Of a DNA stretch of 64,000 nt, positions 9,482-17,843 are shown in pieces; position 1 is the first letter of the stretch, and each line of letters begins with the position of its first letter. The translations under genes were made by a program, and so were the position numbers. The DNA is from Candidatus Saccharibacteria bacterium CG2_30_41_52 (GTDB taxonomy: Bacteria; Patescibacteriota; Saccharimonadia; Saccharimonadales; Saccharimonadaceae). Location: the NCBI GenBank assembly GCA_001873625.1, contig MNZN01000002.1, forward strand, positions 1 through 64,000, in the 5' to 3' direction. The notes below the pieces were generated by a model. It did no database searches, was not told where the DNA came from, and saw only the letters and a program-made list of their open reading frames with translations.

Positions 9482-11146
9482 ATGAATAAAGACATAATTT
9501 ACATTGACGTAGAAGATGATATTACGGCTATAATTGGCAAAATTAAAGCTAGTCATGACAAAATCGTTGCTTTGGTGCCGCCAAAAAGAATTGGCGTTTT
9601 TCAGAGTGCTGTAAATTTACGTTTATTAGCTCGAACAGCTGAAAATAGTCATAAACACTTGGTGCTAATTACAAATAATCAGGCTTTAATTGCCTTATCG
9701 GCAATTGCAAAGATCCCAATTGCTAAAAACCTTCAATCCAAACCTGAAATTGCCGAGATTGCTGCACTTGAAATTGATGAAGGCGAAGACGTTATTGACG
9801 GTTCACAATTACCAGTTGGTGAATTGGAAAGAACAGCTGATATTATCCCCGAAGCTGACATTGTCAATGAAACTATAGAAACTATGGATATTGAAAGTGA
9901 TATTCCAAAACAGATTAAACCTACTTCAAAGATGAATCCTAAAAGCAACGTTAAGGTGCCTGATTTTTCACTTTTTCGTAAACGTCTGTTTTTGGGCGGA
10001 TTATTGCTACCATTTATTATTGGTTTCTTTGTTTGGGCTATTTTGTATGCGCCATATGCAAAAATAATTATCACCGCTAAAACATCATCAGTTGATATCA
10101 GTAAAGCTCTAAAATTAGGCGGAACTGTTGCGACTGATGTTACAAAAAATATTGTTCAAACTATAGTAAAGCAAGCCAAAAAAGATATAAGCGTAGATTT
10201 TACTGCAACTGGTACAAAAGATTTAGGCGTCAAAGCATCAGGCAGTATTATGATTAGAAATTGTGATTTACCATCCGAATTTACACTTGCAAGTGGTACT
10301 CAATTTACAAACTCGTCTGGCCAGGTTTATGTCAGTACTGCATCAGTATCCGTACCAGGATTTACCGGTCCATCTAGCTCTTGTACTTTTGCTGGCGATA
10401 CTGCTGGTAAGGCGTCAGTTAATGTCCAGGCTGTTGCTAGTGGTGATACCTACAATAATGAAGTAGCTAATGTAATTTATACTATCGGTGATTCAGTAGT
10501 TGCAGCTGCAAATGTTGATGCAATTGGAATAGCTATGACTGGTGGTACAACCAGAATCGCTACAGTTGTTAAGGCTGAGGACATTCAAAAAGCTGGTCAA
10601 GCTTTGGTTGATTTATCAACTGATAGTTACAAACAGCAACTGATCGGACAGTTTACGAATGGCGAATCAGTCATCCCTGAGAGTTTTGCAGTTGACCGTG
10701 CAGCCGCGGTATCAGTACCGGCCGTAGGTGAAGAAGCTGTTGGCGGTAAGGCAAAATTAACGTCAGCAACAACCTTTTCTATAACTGCAATCGCAAAATC
10801 AGAATTAGAACTTTTCTTGAAAGACGTTTTAAACAAGCAAATTGGAACTAACAAAAATCAGCGTATGTATGAAGATGGTATCGACAAGATTACTCTTTCT
10901 GGCTACCTAAAAACCGATACCAGCAGCAGTGTTAATATCGCAACTTCTGGTACAGTCGGTCCAAACATTGACCCTGCATCTATAAAAGAAGAAGTAAAAG
11001 GTATGCAGTTTGGTGATATACAGATTTTGTTAGGCCGAATTCAAGGTGTAAGTAATGTTGATACTAAGTTTTCGTATTTCTGGGTAAATACTGTTCCGAA
11101 CGACTCCAGCAAAATTGACGTTGAACTCGTATTGCAAAATGAATAA
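9482..11146 (+). CDS. Hypothetical membrane-anchored protein (baseplate J/gp47-like, as annotated in CPR)
   Basis: Single TM near aa 170 followed by a large beta-rich extracytoplasmic region. Confidence 0.5.
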   Translation: MNKDIIYIDVEDDITAIIGKIKASHDKIVALVPPKRIGVFQSAVNLRLLARTAENSHKHLVLITNNQALIALSAIAKIPIAKNLQSKPEIAEIAALEIDEGEDVIDGSQLPVGELERTADIIPEADIVNETIETMDIESDIPKQIKPTSKMNPKSNVKVPDFSLFRKRLFLGGLLLPFIIGFFVWAILYAPYAKIIITAKTSSVDISKALKLGGTVATDVTKNIVQTIVKQAKKDISVDFTATGTKDLGVKASGSIMIRNCDLPSEFTLASGTQFTNSSGQVYVSTASVSVPGFTGPSSSCTFAGDTAGKASVNVQAVASGDTYNNEVANVIYTIGDSVVAAANVDAIGIAMTGGTTRIATVVKAEDIQKAGQALVDLSTDSYKQQLIGQFTNGESVIPESFAVDRAAAVSVPAVGEEAVGGKAKLTSATTFSITAIAKSELELFLKDVLNKQIGTNKNQRMYEDGIDKITLSGYLKTDTSSSVNIATSGTVGPNIDPASIKEEVKGMQFGDIQILLGRIQGVSNVDTKFSYFWVNTVPNDSSKIDVELVLQNE

Positions 11147-11549
11147 GTCTACCGCAATTGTCTGCTTGGATGTGGGGGAAAAACGTATTGGCGTTGCAGT
11201 AGGTGACAGCGCTATTCGTATTGCGGTACCTTTTGAAACAATTGATGTTGACGGCAATGAAGTTCAATCTATTGCAGAAATTGTCACCAAAGAGCATGCC
11301 GATGTTTTAGTAATTGGTTATCCTAGGAATCAATCAGGTGAGCCAACAAAACAAACTCAGTTTGTCGAAGAGTTTGCTGGTAAATTATCAAACATAGCTC
11401 AAAATATTGTATTCCAAGACGAATCGTTGACTAGTGTAATAGCCGAGCAACAGTTGAAATCATATAATCGCCCATATTCAAAAGCGGATATTGATGCTCA
11501 GGCGGCAACAATCATACTTCAGGATTACTTAGAGTCAAAGTATGCCTGA
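11139..11549 (+). CDS. ruvX: Putative pre-16S rRNA nuclease, YqgF/RuvX family
   Basis: CLDVGEKRIGVAVGD, VIGYPRNQSGEPT, DESLTSV. Confidence 0.9.
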   Translation: MNKSTAIVCLDVGEKRIGVAVGDSAIRIAVPFETIDVDGNEVQSIAEIVTKEHADVLVIGYPRNQSGEPTKQTQFVEEFAGKLSNIAQNIVFQDESLTSVIAEQQLKSYNRPYSKADIDAQAATIILQDYLESKYA

Positions 11550-12672
11550 GATAGTAGCAAAACTGATACCACAGCAACCAATTAACGGTCAACCCAGCGG
11601 TTTAAAGCCGCCAAAAAAACGTTCAGTACACAAAATTGTATTTTGGGTTGTTGGAGTTGTAGCTGCGATTATTATTGGTGCTGGTGTCAGCGGTTTTATT
11701 TGGTATAACGTTCAATTGGCGCCAGTTGGTAGTGATATTAGTTTGCTTAAAAAAATAAACATAGCTGCTGGCAGTACACCAAGCCAAATTGGCAAAGAAC
11801 TAAAAGCTCAATCGATTATTCGTTCAACAACTGCATTTGATATTTATATACGACTTTTCAGTAAGATTAATAATTTACAGGCGGGTACATATCGTTTGTC
11901 GCCAGCCGAATCAACCCCGCAAATTATTGAGCATCTGGTAAAAGGTTCGGTTGATCAATTCAGTATCACATTTTATCCAGGTGCTACCTTAACAGATAAC
12001 ACAAATAGCAAGAAAAAATATGATGTTACGACGGCTCTAAAAAATGACGGACTTTTTTCAGATTCAGAGATAAGCACAGCTCTAAAAGCGACATATTCCA
12101 GCCCGTTATTTGCAGGCAAACCGTCAATTGCTGATTTAGAAGGATATATATACGGTGAAACTTATAATTTTAACACCGGTGCAACAGTTCAGGATATCCT
12201 AAAGAGTACATTCGATGAGTTCTATAAAATTGTTACAGATAACAATTTAGTAAAAGAATTTAAAAGCCATGGTCTAAATTTATATCAAGGCATAACATTG
12301 GCCTCAATTATTCAACGAGAGGCTAGCAGTCCAAGCGACCAAAAACAGGTCGCTCAGGTGTTTTATTCACGACTTGCGATAGATATGGCGTTGGGGTCAG
12401 ACGTAACCTATCAATATATAGCCGATAAAACAGGCGTAGCACGCGATCCAGATATGAACTCAACTTATAACACGCGTCGAGTTATTGGTTTGCCTCCAGG
12501 ACCAATTGCTTCACCAGGGTTATCCGCATTATTGGCGGTCGCTAAACCAGCGTCTGGTGACTATCTATTTTTCCTCAGCGGGGATGACGATGTAACTTAT
12601 TTTGCAAAGACTTTAACAGAGCACGAAGCCAATATAATTAATCACTGTAAGGTGAAATGTAGCACCCCATAA
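11542..12672 (+). CDS. mltG: Endolytic transglycosylase
   Basis: LEGYIYGETYNF, ASIIQREASSPSDQKQVAQVFYSRL, NTRRVIGLPPGPIASPG. Confidence 0.95.
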   Translation: MPEIVAKLIPQQPINGQPSGLKPPKKRSVHKIVFWVVGVVAAIIIGAGVSGFIWYNVQLAPVGSDISLLKKINIAAGSTPSQIGKELKAQSIIRSTTAFDIYIRLFSKINNLQAGTYRLSPAESTPQIIEHLVKGSVDQFSITFYPGATLTDNTNSKKKYDVTTALKNDGLFSDSEISTALKATYSSPLFAGKPSIADLEGYIYGETYNFNTGATVQDILKSTFDEFYKIVTDNNLVKEFKSHGLNLYQGITLASIIQREASSPSDQKQVAQVFYSRLAIDMALGSDVTYQYIADKTGVARDPDMNSTYNTRRVIGLPPGPIASPGLSALLAVAKPASGDYLFFLSGDDDVTYFAKTLTEHEANIINHCKVKCSTP

Positions 12673-12673
12673 A

Positions 12674-12702
12674 TTGACTTGAATTGCCAGGATTGGTATA
12701 AT
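12674..12702 (+). promoter_or_regulatory. Sigma70-type promoter TTGACT-N17-TATAAT
   Basis: Near-consensus hexamers with 17-nt spacing upstream of the LysM-CHAP gene. Confidence 0.75.
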
Positions 12703-12768
12703 AGTCATTAGCGCATTTGTAATGTCAAAATACACATTTTAGTAAATACAAGCGCAGGAGATTAGTTT

Positions 12769-13956
12769 ATTCGTAATCAAAACACGACTAGTGTAGCTTT
12801 TGGTCCAACCGTTGCCGTCAAACAGCAAACACCAAGCAAACACCGTCGTACAGTGTTATCTAAAATAAAACCATCAGTAGCTGCTATATACTTCAGCATC
12901 TTTGCTTTAGTTGTCGCTATGGTTTCTATTGGTTATCATGAACCCCAAGAATTGGCAGCTGTTGCTAATACCACAAACGTAAACGCGCTTAGCCAAAACG
13001 ACAGAACATCTGTTGATAACGTAGTTGCCACCAGTGTTGCAGCTAGTGTTGCTAAAACGGTAAATCTACCGATTGCAACTTCTGTTGCTAACTTGGCAGT
13101 TTCCGCCCAAACTAAAAGCGAGTTCACTCAATCTGATGGCACTAGTGCTACTAAGCCTCAAATTATTGAATCAAGTATCTCTAAGCGTTCTGTTACTAGC
13201 TACAACGTCAAACCGGGTGATACGGTCAATTCATTGGCTGCTAAATTTAAAATATCCGCCCAAACTATTAAATGGGCAAATAATTTAACGACTGACGCAT
13301 TGCCGGTTGATAAAGTACTGCGAATCTTGCCTTTTGATGGTGTTATATACTCTGTAAAATCAGGTGATACGATTGAATCGATTGCAAAAAAATATGGTGT
13401 TGATAAAACTCGAATCGTTACTAATAATGACTTGGAGGAAAGTGGCTTAAAGTCTAATACAAGCATTATTTTACCAAGTGCAATCTTGCCCGAAGAAGAA
13501 CGTCCAGGATATGTGGCTCCTTATGTTGCCCCAGTTGTTACTTATTATGCCGGTACTGGTGCTGGATTTGGTGGTCAAACTTGGTATATTGCCAGTGGTA
13601 CGCCTGATGATGGCCCTTATTCTCACGGTAACTGTACTTTATATGCATTTAATCGCCGTGTTCAATTAGGTTTGCCAGTTGGTGGTAATGGTAATATTCC
13701 TCAATGGGGTAATGCTAACTCCTGGGCATATTTAGCTGGGCGAGCTGGATTGACTGTCAATAATTCGCCTTCGGCTGGTGCAATTATGCAAAACGGCGGT
13801 TACTTAGGACACGTTGCTATTGTTGAGAGTATTATGCCAAATGGCGATTTAAGTATAAGTGAAATGAACGCTTACGTACCAGGCGGCGGGTATAACGTTG
13901 TCTCTGGTCGTATAGTTCCAGCTGGAAACATCGGACAATATCTGTACATCCATTAA
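12769..13956 (+). CDS. LysM + CHAP domain secreted peptidoglycan hydrolase; probable ATT start at 12769 (track start 12853 is GTG)
   Basis: Two LysM repeats (YNVKPGDTVNSLAAKF, YSVKSGDTIESIAKKY) and a CHAP domain (HGNCTLYAFNRR..GHVAIVES); AGGAG 8 nt upstream of an in-frame ATT. Confidence 0.85.
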   Translation: MRNQNTTSVAFGPTVAVKQQTPSKHRRTVLSKIKPSVAAIYFSIFALVVAMVSIGYHEPQELAAVANTTNVNALSQNDRTSVDNVVATSVAASVAKTVNLPIATSVANLAVSAQTKSEFTQSDGTSATKPQIIESSISKRSVTSYNVKPGDTVNSLAAKFKISAQTIKWANNLTTDALPVDKVLRILPFDGVIYSVKSGDTIESIAKKYGVDKTRIVTNNDLEESGLKSNTSIILPSAILPEEERPGYVAPYVAPVVTYYAGTGAGFGGQTWYIASGTPDDGPYSHGNCTLYAFNRRVQLGLPVGGNGNIPQWGNANSWAYLAGRAGLTVNNSPSAGAIMQNGGYLGHVAIVESIMPNGDLSISEMNAYVPGGGYNVVSGRIVPAGNIGQYLYIH

Positions 13957-13978
13957 TATCGGTTTAATACATTTCATA

Positions 13979-14006
13979 TCGCCTCTGTTAATTTAGAGGC
14001 GATTTT
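13979..14006 (+). terminator. Intrinsic terminator after LysM-CHAP gene
   Basis: TCGCCTCTgttaattTAGAGGCGATTTT. Confidence 0.7.
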
Positions 14007-14022
14007 GCTATAATAAGCGTAT

Positions 14023-15312
14023 ATGTTTGTCGATACCGCCAAAGTATTTATTAGCGCAGGAAAAGGCGGCGACGGAGCCGTTAGTTTTAGACGTGAAATC
14101 TATATTCTTAAGGGCGGACCAGACGGTGGCGTTGGTGGCAAGGGTGGCGATGTTGTTTTTGTTGCGACTGGCGGCCTTAACACCTTAATAGATTTTCGTT
14201 ACAAACCAGAGCTAAAAGCTAAACCGGGCAACAATGGATCAAGTGCTGATAAATCTGGTAGAGGCGGCGAATCACTTTATATCAAAGTCCCTGTTGGTAC
14301 TATAGTCCGTCGAGACGGCAAGGTCATTGCCGATCTAACTGTTGATGGCCAAGAAGTAATAATTGCCAAAGGTGGTGAAGGTGGTAAAGGTAATGCTGGT
14401 TTTAAAAGCTCTGTCAGGCAGACTCCTCGTATTGCTGAAAAAGGCGAGTTAGGTGAAGTTTTTGAAGCTGAACTTGAACTAAAATTACTAGCTGATGTTG
14501 GATTGGTCGGCTTTCCTAATGCTGGTAAATCTACATTCTTGTCGGTTATCAGTAACGCGCGTCCCGAGATTGCTGATTACGCATTTACGACACTGACACC
14601 TAATCTGGGTGTAGCTGATATTGATAGTAGTAGTTTATTGATTGCTGATATCCCAGGCTTAATTGAAGGTGCAAGCGAAGGTAAGGGTTTGGGTGATGCA
14701 TTCTTGCGCCACGTGGAACGTACAGCAGTTTTGTTGCATATGATTGATGCCTACACTGATGATATAGCCGATGCATATCGTATTATTCGTGCCGAGCTAA
14801 GCAACTATAGTCTTGATTTAACGGATCGACCTGAAATCATTGCGTTGACTAAAATTGATGGGTTGGACGCTGATATTGTTCAGATGCAAATTGATGCAGT
14901 CAAAGCTGTTTCTGGTAAGACCCCAGTATTTGCAATTTCGTCTAGTTCACACCAAGGTTTAACTGAAGTTTTAAGAGCTTTACGTGAAAAAGTTATTAAA
15001 TCTCGCGAACTTGCGGAACTAGTCGATGACGATGAAGAGGATATTGAAACTATATCGTTAAGTAAGACGAAAATTGCAGACACTTGGAAAGTTGATCGAA
15101 TCGAAGACGAAGAAGGTATACACTTTGTCGTAACAGGTGAAAAAATCGAGAAGTTTGCCCGTCAAACCCAATTTGGCGGTTACGAAGCTGAAAACCGCTT
15201 ACGCGATATTATGAAAAAACTCGGCATTGGTCATGAACTACGACGTCGTGGCGCCGAAGGTAACAGTATTATCCAAATTGGTGATAATACGTTTACTCTT
15301 TTGGAACAATAA
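14023..15312 (+). CDS. obgE: GTPase Obg
   Basis: FVDTAKVFISAGKGGDGAVSFRREIYILKGGPDGG; GFPNAGKST; C-terminal OCT domain. Confidence 0.97.
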   Translation: MFVDTAKVFISAGKGGDGAVSFRREIYILKGGPDGGVGGKGGDVVFVATGGLNTLIDFRYKPELKAKPGNNGSSADKSGRGGESLYIKVPVGTIVRRDGKVIADLTVDGQEVIIAKGGEGGKGNAGFKSSVRQTPRIAEKGELGEVFEAELELKLLADVGLVGFPNAGKSTFLSVISNARPEIADYAFTTLTPNLGVADIDSSSLLIADIPGLIEGASEGKGLGDAFLRHVERTAVLLHMIDAYTDDIADAYRIIRAELSNYSLDLTDRPEIIALTKIDGLDADIVQMQIDAVKAVSGKTPVFAISSSSHQGLTEVLRALREKVIKSRELAELVDDDEEDIETISLSKTKIADTWKVDRIEDEEGIHFVVTGEKIEKFARQTQFGGYEAENRLRDIMKKLGIGHELRRRGAEGNSIIQIGDNTFTLLEQ

Positions 15313-15316
15313 TTCA

Positions 15317-15500
15317 CACCTCCTTCTCGCACCAATAAACAACAACCTACCTCGATGCGCGCTAGAAATAAAGTTAAGTCAACTTTGTATCCTGCGTAAC
15401 TCGTTATCACTCAGACATACTCGGATAGCAAGGTCAACTTAACTTTATTGTATACGGCATCTCACCGGGTTGTTTTATTATTAGTGCTCAAAGGAGGTGG
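15317..15500 (+). repeat. Long rod-like imperfect inverted repeat E
   Basis: Nested arms CACCTCCTT/AAGGAGGTG, GCAC/GTGC, AATAA/TTATT, GATGC/GCATC, AATAAAGTTAAGT/ACTTAACTTTATT, ACTTTG/CAAGGT, TATCC/GGATA. Confidence 0.8.
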
Positions 15501-15508
15501 CCAATCTT

Positions 15509-15616
15509 GGCTCATCACATAGCCCAGACGGGTGACGTTTGGTGGGGTCCCCTGACATTGTTTTGTCATGTAATCATGCAAAAAATATTAGGGGAAACCG
15601 GGCGGCAGGACCCGTG
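15509..15616 (+). ncRNA. Candidate structured RNA element C, copy 1 (uninterrupted), upstream of sbcB
   Basis: GACGGGTGACGT..GGTGG..CTGACATTGTTTTGTCATGTAATCATGCAAAAAATATTAGGGGAAACCGGGCGGCAGGACCCGTG; paralogous to 17580-17772 with compensatory changes. Confidence 0.65.
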
Positions 15617-15642
15617 AAGAGGGGAGTGTTATAATTAAGGTA

Positions 15643-17067
15643 ATGGCCAAAACATTCTTTTTTTATGACTTAGAGACGAGCGGTTTGAATGCTCGTGAGG
15701 CGCGGATTATGCAGTTTGCAGGTATTCGCACTGATATGGATTTAAAACAGGTTGGCGAGCCTGTAAACGTGCTTGTTAGGCTAAATGATGACACCTTGCC
15801 AAGCCCCGAAGCTATAATGGTGACTGGTATTACGCCACAGCAAACAGTTGAAGGTGGTTTTTCTGAAGCGGAGTTTTCGAAAATGTTAGTCAACGACATA
15901 TTTACTGTTGACACAATCGCTGTTGGTTTTAATAATGTTCGTTTTGATGATGAGTTTATACGTCATTTATTTTGGCGTAATTTCTTTGATCCATATGAAT
16001 GGTCTTGGAAAGATGGTCGTTCACGTTGGGATTTGCTGGACGTAGTTCGAATGACGCGTGCGCTACGCCCTGAAGGTATTAAATGGCCAGTTGATAGAAA
16101 AGGTGTTGCAACAAACAGATTGGAATTGATTGCTAGTGTAAATGGGATTGATCATTTCAAAGCCCATGATGCGCTTTCGGATGTTGAAGCTTTGATTGCG
16201 GTAACGAAACTTATTCGCGACAAACAACCTCAGTTATACGAATATCTGCTGAAGATGCGTGATAAAAATGAGGTCAAAAAACTGGTTAATTTGGATTATA
16301 AGCAGCCGTTTGTATATGTCAGTGGGCGGTTGGATGGCGAATACAACAAAGCGACAGTCTCATTCCCACTAACTGCTGGTAAAAACGGCAACGTTATTGT
16401 TTACGATTTACGCTATGACCCAACTCCATATATTGATATGTCTTCAAAAGATTTAGCAAAAAAGTTATATGCTACTTGGGAAGATCGCCAAGCTGATGAT
16501 TTTGTCAGATTACCAATCAAAGAACTTCAATACAACCACACGCCAGCGGTTGCGCCGATTGGCGTTCTAGAACAAGGGGAAGGTTGGAAGAAAATATCAC
16601 TGGACGAGGTGACTGTTACTAAACACAAGTCAATTTTATTAACCGCACCCGGATTTGCAGAGAATATTAGGTCATTATTCGAAAACCGTGAAGATTTCAA
16701 AAAATCACCAGATCCCGAACTGCAATTATATGATGGATTCGTTCCTGATGTTGACAAGATGCGTATCGAAAAGGTTCGTAATTCTAAAGAGACAGAATTA
16801 TCTGATTTTCATCCAAACTTTACAGATGAACGACTAGATCCGCTGTTATTACATTACAAAGCGCGTAATTTCCCAAAAAGTTTAGCCGAAGACGAAGTGG
16901 TCGCCTGGGAAAAGTGGCGGTCTGATAAAATAATCGCTAATCTACCAGCATTTGCAACTTCTTTACAGAAATTATCAACTACAATTACCGATGAAAACAA
17001 ACTTTTTTTGTTGCAAGAATTGCATTTGTGGGCCGAGAGTATAATGCCAGTTGAGTTTGATAACTAA
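15643..17067 (+). CDS. sbcB: Exodeoxyribonuclease I
   Basis: FFFYDLETSGLNAREARIMQFAGIRTD; FNNVRFDDEFIRHLFWRNFFDPYEWSW; HDALSDVEA. Confidence 0.94.
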   Translation: MAKTFFFYDLETSGLNAREARIMQFAGIRTDMDLKQVGEPVNVLVRLNDDTLPSPEAIMVTGITPQQTVEGGFSEAEFSKMLVNDIFTVDTIAVGFNNVRFDDEFIRHLFWRNFFDPYEWSWKDGRSRWDLLDVVRMTRALRPEGIKWPVDRKGVATNRLELIASVNGIDHFKAHDALSDVEALIAVTKLIRDKQPQLYEYLLKMRDKNEVKKLVNLDYKQPFVYVSGRLDGEYNKATVSFPLTAGKNGNVIVYDLRYDPTPYIDMSSKDLAKKLYATWEDRQADDFVRLPIKELQYNHTPAVAPIGVLEQGEGWKKISLDEVTVTKHKSILLTAPGFAENIRSLFENREDFKKSPDPELQLYDGFVPDVDKMRIEKVRNSKETELSDFHPNFTDERLDPLLLHYKARNFPKSLAEDEVVAWEKWRSDKIIANLPAFATSLQKLSTTITDENKLFLLQELHLWAESIMPVEFDN

Positions 17068-17336
17068 GCGCGTTTTAGGCGTCGAGCGGTCAATTGATTT
17101 GATTTGACACTAGCTGTCTTGATTTTGCGTAGAATTGGATAAATACCAAAACGAGCGATAACCAAAGTCGTCAATGTGGTCATTAGTGCTAGCATTTGCG
17201 TAGGCGTTAGGGCGTTGTCTGTGCCAGGTATTATACCGACAAATAGAAACATCATCAACATATGTCCTGCACCGATTACGTCGAGGATAATTAGGAGACT
17301 TACGACATTGCAAGCTAGGATGATAAATCGTTTCAT
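17064..17336 (-). CDS. Hypothetical small membrane protein
   Basis: 90-aa ORF with hydrophobic segments; overlaps the sbcB stop. Confidence 0.6.
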   Translation of the reverse strand: MKRFIILACNVVSLLIILDVIGAGHMLMMFLFVGIIPGTDNALTPTQMLALMTTLTTLVIARFGIYPILRKIKTASVKSNQLTARRLKRA

Positions 17337-17432
17337 AATTGCCTAAACTATAACCAGGAAAACCTACTTATGCAACGATAAGCATTATGCGTCAATGTTG
17401 AATTTATATCTTATTTTTTTTGCCGTCCACCA

Positions 17433-17536
17433 CCACTACATTTATTCCAACAGCACACTCTACGTGTGACCCTTTGGGTCAGCACGTGGCGTTCGGCTGG
17501 CCTACCGGCCACAGTCTGTTGGGAATAAAGTAGTGG
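17433..17536 (-). repeat. Dispersed multibranched palindromic element D, copy 2 (inverted relative to copy 1)
   Basis: Reverse complement CCACTACTTTATTCCCAACAGACTGTGGCCGGTAGGCCAGCCGAACGCCACGTGCTGACCC..CTGTTGGAATAAATGTAGTGG aligns along its length to 8036-8131. Confidence 0.85.
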
Positions 17537-17579
17537 AGTTGAACGTACTTAGCTAATTTTCAAAGTCATGTATTTCTTT

Positions 17580-17772
17580 GCCTCATGTTAGGCTAAGACG
17601 GGTGACGTGCGGTGGGTGAGAACTGCCAGTGGCAGTTCGCAAGGAAACCTTCCGATTGCAACTTGTTGCAAGTCGTGAAGTTTCGGGGTCGCGGAACGTG
17701 ACAACTCTGACATTGTTTTGTCTTGTAATCAAGCAAAAAATGTTAGGGGAAATCGGGCGGCGGGAACCGTGT
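17580..17772 (+). ncRNA. Candidate structured RNA element C, copy 2, interrupted by a subfamily A repeat; upstream of uvrA
   Basis: Same backbone as 15509-15616 with 17616-17702 inserted between GGTGG and CTGACATT. Confidence 0.65.
17616..17702 (+). mobile_element. Structured repeat, subfamily A, copy 1
   Basis: GTGAGAACTGCCAGTGGCAGTTCGCAAGGAAACCTTCCG..AGTTTCGGGGTCGCGGAACGTGAC; matches 39037-39123. Confidence 0.75.
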
Positions 17773-17843
17773 CGCAAGCGAATAGTTTTGTCACTATCCC
17801 GACACTAGAATAAAGTGTTGAAATAGCGTATAATACTTGGGTT

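Noticed and set aside
15317-15500. Naming hairpin E as 6S RNA
   Set aside because: Only length and rod shape agree; no conserved 6S bubble sequence identified.
17583-17777. ORF on minus strand (64 aa)
   Set aside because: Covers element C2 plus the A1 repeat; changes between copies preserve base pairing, not codons.
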